Positions 59,798-64,000 of a stretch of DNA of 64,000 nucleotides are shown here, piece by piece (position 1 is the stretch's first letter; each line of letters starts with the position of its first letter). A program made the translations under genes and the position numbers. This DNA comes from Caedimonas sp. (GTDB lineage: Bacteria > Pseudomonadota > Alphaproteobacteria > Caedimonadales > Caedimonadaceae), in the NCBI GenBank assembly GCA_016794245.1, contig JAEUKR010000047.1:28380-92379 (forward strand). The letters are read 5' to 3'. The notes under the pieces were generated by a model. That model did not search any database and was not told where the DNA came from. It saw only the letters and a program-made list of their open reading frames with translations.

Positions 59798-60685
59798 TCA
59801 GGATCCGTCGAGGAACTGATGTGTTGTGAAAACGCCGCACCTTTTAATCCCGGCAAGGTCACGATGCCAGGCTACACAGAGGTATCCAGCGTTATGCATT
59901 ATTTTCTCGACCGTTTTTTCCTGACCCTGTCCAATTTCAAGATAAATTCTTGCGTGATCATGAATAAAGGCTCGAAACTGAGAAGCAAGAATACGATAAC
60001 ATTCGACGCCTTCTTCTCCCCCCTTGAGGGCGCGTAAGGGATCATACAACCTTACTTCAGGATCGAGCGCACCTATTCCTGCGTCTGGAATATAGGGGGG
60101 ATTTGAGATAACAAGATCAAAAGACCCTTTAAAGCCCTCTCCCCAACATCCCTGCGTAAAGAAAGCGCGATCGGTCACCTGCAAATCAGAGGCATTTTCC
60201 CTGGCCGTCGAGAGCGCTTCAAAACTGATATCTACCCCCACCCCAAAAGCACAAGGATATTCTTTCAGGAGAGTGAGCAAAAGACACCCCGAACCTGTTC
60301 CAAGATCCAGAATAGTCAAGGATGCGCCACGATCAGGATAATCCTTGAGGACGCTTTCAATAAGCGCTTCGCTGTCAGGGCGAGGATCAAGGGTTGCCGG
60401 AGAAATCCTGAAAGGCAAGCTCCAGAACTCGCGCCTTCCCAAAATCCGAGAAACAGGCTCATGTCGGCATCTTCGTTCAACATAGCGGATAAACAAATCA
60501 GCCTGTTCCCTTGTCACGCTTGCCTCAGGATGCGCCACAATATATTCAGGCCCGACATCCAAAGCGTTTGCCAGCAGAAGACGGGCATCGCGCCGTCCTC
60601 CTGCGATGCGCGATTGATCAAGCTTTTCTTTCGCCCAGAGTAAAATCTCGCCAATAGTAACGACGTGAACAATGACGGTTGACAT
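59798..60685 (-). CDS. prmC: Release factor glutamine methyltransferase PrmC
   Basis: Methylates the GGQ glutamine of release factors 1 and 2. SAM motif ILDLGTGSGCLLLTLL, then the catalytic NPPY in VISNPPYIPDAG, followed by VRLYDPLRALKGGEEGVECYR. 295 residues. prfA, its frequent neighbour, is not in the window. Confidence 0.94.
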   Translation of the reverse strand: MSTVIVHVVTIGEILLWAKEKLDQSRIAGGRRDARLLLANALDVGPEYIVAHPEASVTREQADLFIRYVERRCRHEPVSRILGRREFWSLPFRISPATLDPRPDSEALIESVLKDYPDRGASLTILDLGTGSGCLLLTLLKEYPCAFGVGVDISFEALSTARENASDLQVTDRAFFTQGCWGEGFKGSFDLVISNPPYIPDAGIGALDPEVRLYDPLRALKGGEEGVECYRILASQFRAFIHDHARIYLEIGQGQEKTVEKIMHNAGYLCVAWHRDLAGIKRCGVFTTHQFLDGS

Positions 60686-60730
60686 GGGGCTGAAGATACC
60701 ATGCCTTGCTGCCTGACGAAAGAAATTATC

Positions 60731-60755
60731 ATTTCTATAGACCTCTTACATCACC
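60731..60755 (-). repeat. Family B repeat fragment
   Basis: TCTATAGACCTCTTACATCACC is the reverse of the B core (GATGTAAGAGGTCTATAGA). Confidence 0.4.
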
Positions 60756-60954
60756 TTAATGAAGGTTACATTCCCCCTTGACTGTGGAACAAATTAACGA
60801 TGAAATAGCCTTTAGGAGAGGCTAGGCGTGACCAATATCAAGAACCTTTATTCAGAGTCTGGATTGTGAAGCGAGAGATATGCTTTACGATCACAAGGGT
60901 AATCTATAACAGATCGGCCAGCAGCTTGATCTCATCATTAAAGGGACAAACAGA

Positions 60955-61995
60955 ATGATAAAAACAGATATTAATCCTCTTAAACTATTCCAACGACTTC
61001 GCGGATTTGCTTTTCTCTCTCTTGCTCTTTTTGTCCTGGCCCAGTCCGTCGAATGCCGAGAACCCACTCCCTTAAAAGTTTATATTCGTGAGGTGTTATA
61101 TGATTCTTTAAAAAAGATCCTTCCCACCAGCTTTCCATTAACGAAACAAAAATCAAAGCACGCCAAAGTCCCTCAAAGAAGATCTATAGAATGGATTCCC
61201 CTTTCAGAGGCCAGGTTATATGCCCGTCTTAAACTTGAAGGTGATGAAACGCCAGCTGATGTTGTGGTGGGATTGGCAAGCGACGCCGTCCCGGAGATCA
61301 AAGCATCGCCTTTTCCGGCAGAGTTAAGGGAAAATCTCCATTTCCCCTTTCAATGGAAAAATAGGAACTTTTTGCCTCTTTACTATGGGTATCTCTCTAT
61401 CGTTTATAATGCAAAAAAGATTTCCGTCCCTTCTCAAAGCCTGTGGGAACTGGTTGACGTCAAAACCGACGAATCATTGATCTTTCCTGACCCTCACACC
61501 AGCAGTACAGGTTTTGGTTTTGTTGCCTGGCTGATCGAAAGCCTCCCTCAGGCCAATCAAAGCAATTGGGATATTCTCAAGACCAAGGTTAAAGCGACGC
61601 CAGCTTCGGAGGATTTCGCCAACACGTTTTTCCATAAAGGTCAAGCTTCCCTGATCGTAAGTTATACCACTTCCACTCTCTATCATCGTCAAAACAAGGA
61701 AACTTATATCAAGGCGATTTTGTTTCCTGAAGGAAATCCGCTGCATGTCTTTGTAGCCTTCAAAACGCTTAAAGCGGCTCAAGATTCAGACGCAGACGCT
61801 CTTTTAAGGATTTTAACTTCGGCAGACATTCAAACAGCGATCGCTTCTAAATTTTGGATGTACCCCGTGTTGGAGAGTGTCATGACAGAGGATCTGATCA
61901 ACCTGCCCAAGCCAGATAAAATTTTTGTTCCCCGGATACGATCACGCCAAACCATTCTGGATCGTTGGCAAACGCTGATGGGTCAGGTGGGTTAG
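60955..61995 (+). CDS. Periplasmic substrate-binding protein, thiamine-type (TbpA/ThiB-like)
   Basis: 346 residues with a signal peptide (hydrophobic segment about 16-32, cleavage near VEC). LPLYYGYLSIVYNAKKIS, TSSTGFGFVAWLIE and GQASLIVSYTTSTLYHRQ are typical of class 2 binding proteins related to the thiamine-binding protein. No permease or ATPase gene is adjacent. The middle (about 60-75) has a Lys-rich insertion. Thiamine specificity is inference from resemblance only. Confidence 0.75.
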   Translation: MIKTDINPLKLFQRLRGFAFLSLALFVLAQSVECREPTPLKVYIREVLYDSLKKILPTSFPLTKQKSKHAKVPQRRSIEWIPLSEARLYARLKLEGDETPADVVVGLASDAVPEIKASPFPAELRENLHFPFQWKNRNFLPLYYGYLSIVYNAKKISVPSQSLWELVDVKTDESLIFPDPHTSSTGFGFVAWLIESLPQANQSNWDILKTKVKATPASEDFANTFFHKGQASLIVSYTTSTLYHRQNKETYIKAILFPEGNPLHVFVAFKTLKAAQDSDADALLRILTSADIQTAIASKFWMYPVLESVMTEDLINLPKPDKIFVPRIRSRQTILDRWQTLMGQVG

Positions 61996-62284
61996 GGAAA
62001 CAACTAACAAGGATGAAGTCCACCAGCAAGGGCAAGGACTCATGGCGGGATCCCGTGGTGGATGGGCAGCAGCTATCATCTTCAGCCTCAGGGAAACTTG
62101 TCGACAAAATAAAATAGATCCCCAAGCTGGATTGCTTCATAAACCCAATTTTTCGCCGGGGCGTTCGAATGGATAATTAGTGCCAAGGGGCTTTCATCTC
62201 CCATACGTTCTAAACTTGTAACGGCATTCCATGAAATATCTGAGCTAGGGGAGCCGTATATATAGATGAAAATATTGTATTTAT
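61996..62284. other. Intergenic region next to the tRNA fragment
   Basis: An open frame on the minus strand (62088-62333) begins inside the tRNA-Arg fragment and ends FYFVDKFP; I do not regard it as a proven gene. Nothing else recognisable. Confidence 0.4.
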
Positions 62285-62332
62285 TGGCGCGCCCGAGAAG
62301 ATTCGAACTCCTAACCTTCTGATCCGTAGTCA
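62285..62332 (-). pseudogene. tRNA-Arg(ACG) 3' fragment, probable attachment-site scar
   Basis: The minus strand reads TGACTACGGATCAGAAGG (anticodon loop CTACGGA, anticodon ACG), then a T-arm AGGAG-TTCGAAT-CTTCT that pairs, then the acceptor 3' strand CGGGCGC, discriminator G and CCA. The 5' half (acceptor, D-arm and the left anticodon stem) is absent; upstream sequence is unrelated. This is what integration into a tRNA gene leaves behind. Confidence 0.75.
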
Positions 62333-62390
62333 CAGGGTTATACTTATATAAGTCTTGTAAATCAACAAAATTTACTCCCTTAATTTTATT

Positions 62391-62409
62391 ATGCTAGCGT
62401 AATGCTAGC
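62391..62409. repeat. Direct repeat ATGCTAGC-N3-ATGCTAGC
   Basis: Two copies of ATGCTAGC separated by GTA, next to the tRNA fragment. The GCTAGC cores are themselves palindromic. Possibly recombinase or regulator binding sites; unproven. Confidence 0.5.
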
Positions 62410-62561
62410 ACCTTAAAATTTAATACAGGAAATTCTTTCCTAAACACGAGCACATGGTCTAACAAAGCAAAGGGGCTTTCCGTGCGTTTGCAGGCCAGTC
62501 CTGTTCTCTCATACATGGGAACAATGTCAAGGGTTCCTAAAATATGATGGGGGTTAGTCAT
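62394..62561 (-). CDS. Short open frame, unknown, doubtful
   Basis: 55 codons starting MTNPHHILGTLDIVPMYERT and ending FKVLALR. No ribosome site. The amino-acid mix is plausible, but the family is unknown; it could be a fragment of a mobile-element gene. Confidence 0.25.
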   Translation of the reverse strand: MTNPHHILGTLDIVPMYERTGLACKRTESPFALLDHVLVFRKEFPVLNFKVLALR

Positions 62562-62640
62562 TCAGGGGTTTTCTTTGACCGTGCACGGTGATCTCTCGTG
62601 TGTAACGCCATTTGTTGTTTGTTTTACCTTTTTTTAAAAA

Positions 62641-62785
62641 CTATGGTGACCCCGATTGTCCAGACCATTTTTTCTAAAAAGGGAGACTGGTTTGGATCAT
62701 AAATTTCTATCTTTCATTTCTTCGTAGACCTGATTCGGCGTTTTATAATTGAGCGCCTGATGAGATACTACGTTCATCGTCAAGC
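62641..62785 (-). mobile_element. IS3-family remnant (transposase C-terminus and element end)
   Basis: The minus strand encodes VVSHQALNYKTPNQVYEEM followed by KDRNL and stop (TGA 62699-62697), the C-terminus of an IS3-family OrfB. Beyond the stop, GGTCTGGACAATCGGGGTCA looks like the terminal inverted repeat. The upstream part of the gene is missing; an IS110-type element abuts it, so the IS3 copy appears interrupted or deleted. Confidence 0.7.
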
Positions 62786-63741
62786 GTAATTTTTAAAAGT
62801 TGTTTGTGATTTCAACACTCCAAAAACGCTATGAAGAAGCTTTCTCATAACAGCTACGACAATCACTTTTCCTTTTTTACCTTTTGCTTTCAGTCTTTCT
62901 ATAAATGGTTTAATAGAAGAAGATCGGTTCATGATAGACATCGCTGGAAAGAAGAAAATCTTTCGAAGCTCTTTGCTACCTGTTTTTGAGATGGCTTCTT
63001 TTCCTTTTACTGAAAGACCAGAAGTTCTAATGCTTGGATTAAGTCCTGCAAAAGCAGCTAATTGTTTGGCACATTTAAACAGTGATAGATCAGGTAGTTC
63101 GGTCAGCAAACTCAATGCAGATGCTTCTCCAATGCCTGGTATGCTTGTTAAAAGCTTCACGTTCTGAGTCAGAATAGGATCATCTTTAACAAGATTTTTA
63201 ATCTTGATCATTAACTCTTCAATTTGCTGCTGAATATGATCCAGGCGATCTTTCAGCATTTTTTGAACAACGACATCTTTGGCACTCTCAAGGCGATTAC
63301 TTGTTTGTGTCGCATCCTTTTTTTAAAAGCCTCCAAACACCGCACTTGATCTTTCAACGATTGCAAAGAAGGAGAAAGAGGTTTCCATAAAGGCAAATCG
63401 TGACGTTGGGCGAATTCAGCGATCAGACGGCTATCTACTTTATCCGTTTTTGTCCTTCTTAAAAGGCTTCGAGCATAATGTTTGATTTGAGCAGGATTAA
63501 TGATACTGACATTATGTCCAGAAATATAAATAAAATGAGCGAAATCTTCTCCATATCTTCTTGTCGCTTCCATCACAATATGAGCATTCTCTATTTTATT
63601 TGCAGACATCCATTCAAGAAAATCTTTAAATCCTGAAGGAGAATTATCAAAAGCCTTATCTTTCCATTTTTGATTTGAAACACTGTAAGCTACATCAAAT
63701 TTGTGCTTGGAGAGATCAATTCCAACGACTATTCTATTCAT
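62780..63741 (-). pseudogene. IS110-family transposase, reading frame broken at a homopolymer
   Basis: Two frames together form one IS110-type protein of about 320 residues. The first (63253-63741) has the DEDD domain: VVGIDLSKHKFDVA, VMEATRRYGEDFAHF and TKTDKVDSRLIAEFAQ. The second (62780-63259) has the C-terminal Transposase_20 region: LTSIPGIGEASALSLLTEL, AAFAGLNPSIRTSG and ISKTGSKELRKIFF. The frames join at seven A residues (63318-63324 as T on the plus strand): a -1 shift there reads on as DATQTSNRLESAKDVVVQKM. This may be a mutation or slippage. Confidence 0.85.
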
Positions 63742-64000
63742 ATAATAGCTCTCTTAAAAAATTGTTACCGATGTTTTAACTAGCCTTGTAAACGATGGAT
63801 ATCATTGAAGATTCCTAAGATACTGCCCAGTTATAGACATTTGGTTCTATCAGGAGAAGCATACGCGTCATGTATGGACCTGCCGTGCGAGTCAAGAGAT
63901 TTTTGATAAGGAATAAAGCTTCAGTCATGTATCCGGCCTTTAGATGGAGAAAGTCATTTCTCCTAGCCCTAATGGATATTCGAACCTTCTGAACTCCAAT
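63742..64000 (-). mobile_element. Non-coding upstream end of the IS110-type element (candidate bridge-RNA region)
   Basis: At least 259 bases upstream of the transposase start have no reading frame. It contains a perfect stem GGAGAAA-TGAC-TTTCTCC (63946-63963, minus strand). In IS110-group elements such as IS621 the region before the transposase encodes the bridge RNA. The element's outer end lies in or beyond the window edge; boundaries are not determined. Confidence 0.45.

Noticed and set aside
60830..60910. Weak resemblance to a TPP riboswitch (GAACCT, then TCTGGATTGTGAAGCGAGAGA) upstream of the thiamine-type binding protein
   Set aside because: The spacing between the conserved blocks is wrong by about eight bases and the CTGAGA element is missing; the resemblance is too slight without a covariance-model hit.
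62088..62333. 81-codon minus-strand open frame overlapping the tRNA fragment
   Set aside because: Its start lies inside the tRNA sequence, there is no ribosome site, and no family is recognisable.
63960..64000. TTCGAAT-containing sequence at the window end looking like a tRNA T-arm
   Set aside because: The flanking bases do not pair as a T-stem, and no acceptor stem follows.

Overview
The window is a gene-dense chromosomal segment of an alphaproteobacterium. The signs are 5-aminolevulinate synthase (C4/Shemin heme route), a nuo operon with separate nuoC and nuoD, ThyX as the only thymidylate synthase seen, a class I PHA synthase, and typical alphaproteobacterial neighbourhoods such as prs-rplY-pth-ychF and def-fmt-truA. 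Genus cannot be read from the sequence. The abundant palindromic repeats, IS scars and modest GC would suit a plastic, possibly host-associated lineage (inference).

Layout. 1-1343: start of ubiE (minus, cut by the window edge) divergent from mutM. 1498-9907: nuoABCDEFGHI, tightly overlapping, with the usual nuoJ-N missing downstream. 9936-11219: a chimeric gene joining an IS481-type transposase N-terminus to an acyltransferase-3 domain. 11369-14959 (minus): ychF, pth, rplY, prs. 15262-17459: a polar amino-acid ABC importer. 17575-21554 (minus): PHA synthase translationally coupled to a sensor histidine kinase. 21872-28685: trxA, dapB, a small secreted protein, grxD, a HAD domain, a candidate structured RNA, accA, xerD, trhO. 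28786-34427: xseB, flavin reductase, a HIT protein, hslVU and two GNAT-type genes. 34485-39257 (minus): truA, fmt, def, a Trm112-like protein, a LON-domain protein, xseA. 39478-49905: hemA (plus), then mgtE, maeB, rmuC, an ABC-F ATPase, trxB and a TlpA-like protein (minus). 50018-55751: a tiny lipoprotein, psd-pssA, ppa, thyX and an SbtA-type transporter. 55787-61995: radC, rhlE, an EAL protein, prmC and a thiamine-type binding protein. 61996-64000: mobile-element territory with a tRNA-Arg 3' fragment, an IS3-family remnant and a frameshifted IS110-family transposase with a possible bridge-RNA region.

Two dispersed repeat families fill most intergenic spaces. Family A is a roughly 130-bp imperfect palindrome with ends resembling TACCCTTCGTCTTTCAAAAT, present as full, internally deleted or half copies at about 18 places. 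Family B is shorter and carries a core like GCGCCATATCTG...GAGGTCT. One A copy is interrupted by a B copy. A-type sequence also creates false N-terminal extensions on xerD and xseA.

Most genes are housekeeping: respiration, translation quality control, phospholipid, heme, fatty-acid and DNA repair functions. The best candidates for new biology are the repeat families, the structured RNA at 25131-25264, the IS481-acyltransferase chimera at the nuo breakpoint, the tRNA-Arg scar, and the IS110 element with its slippery site. I saw no defence system, CRISPR array or intact prophage.
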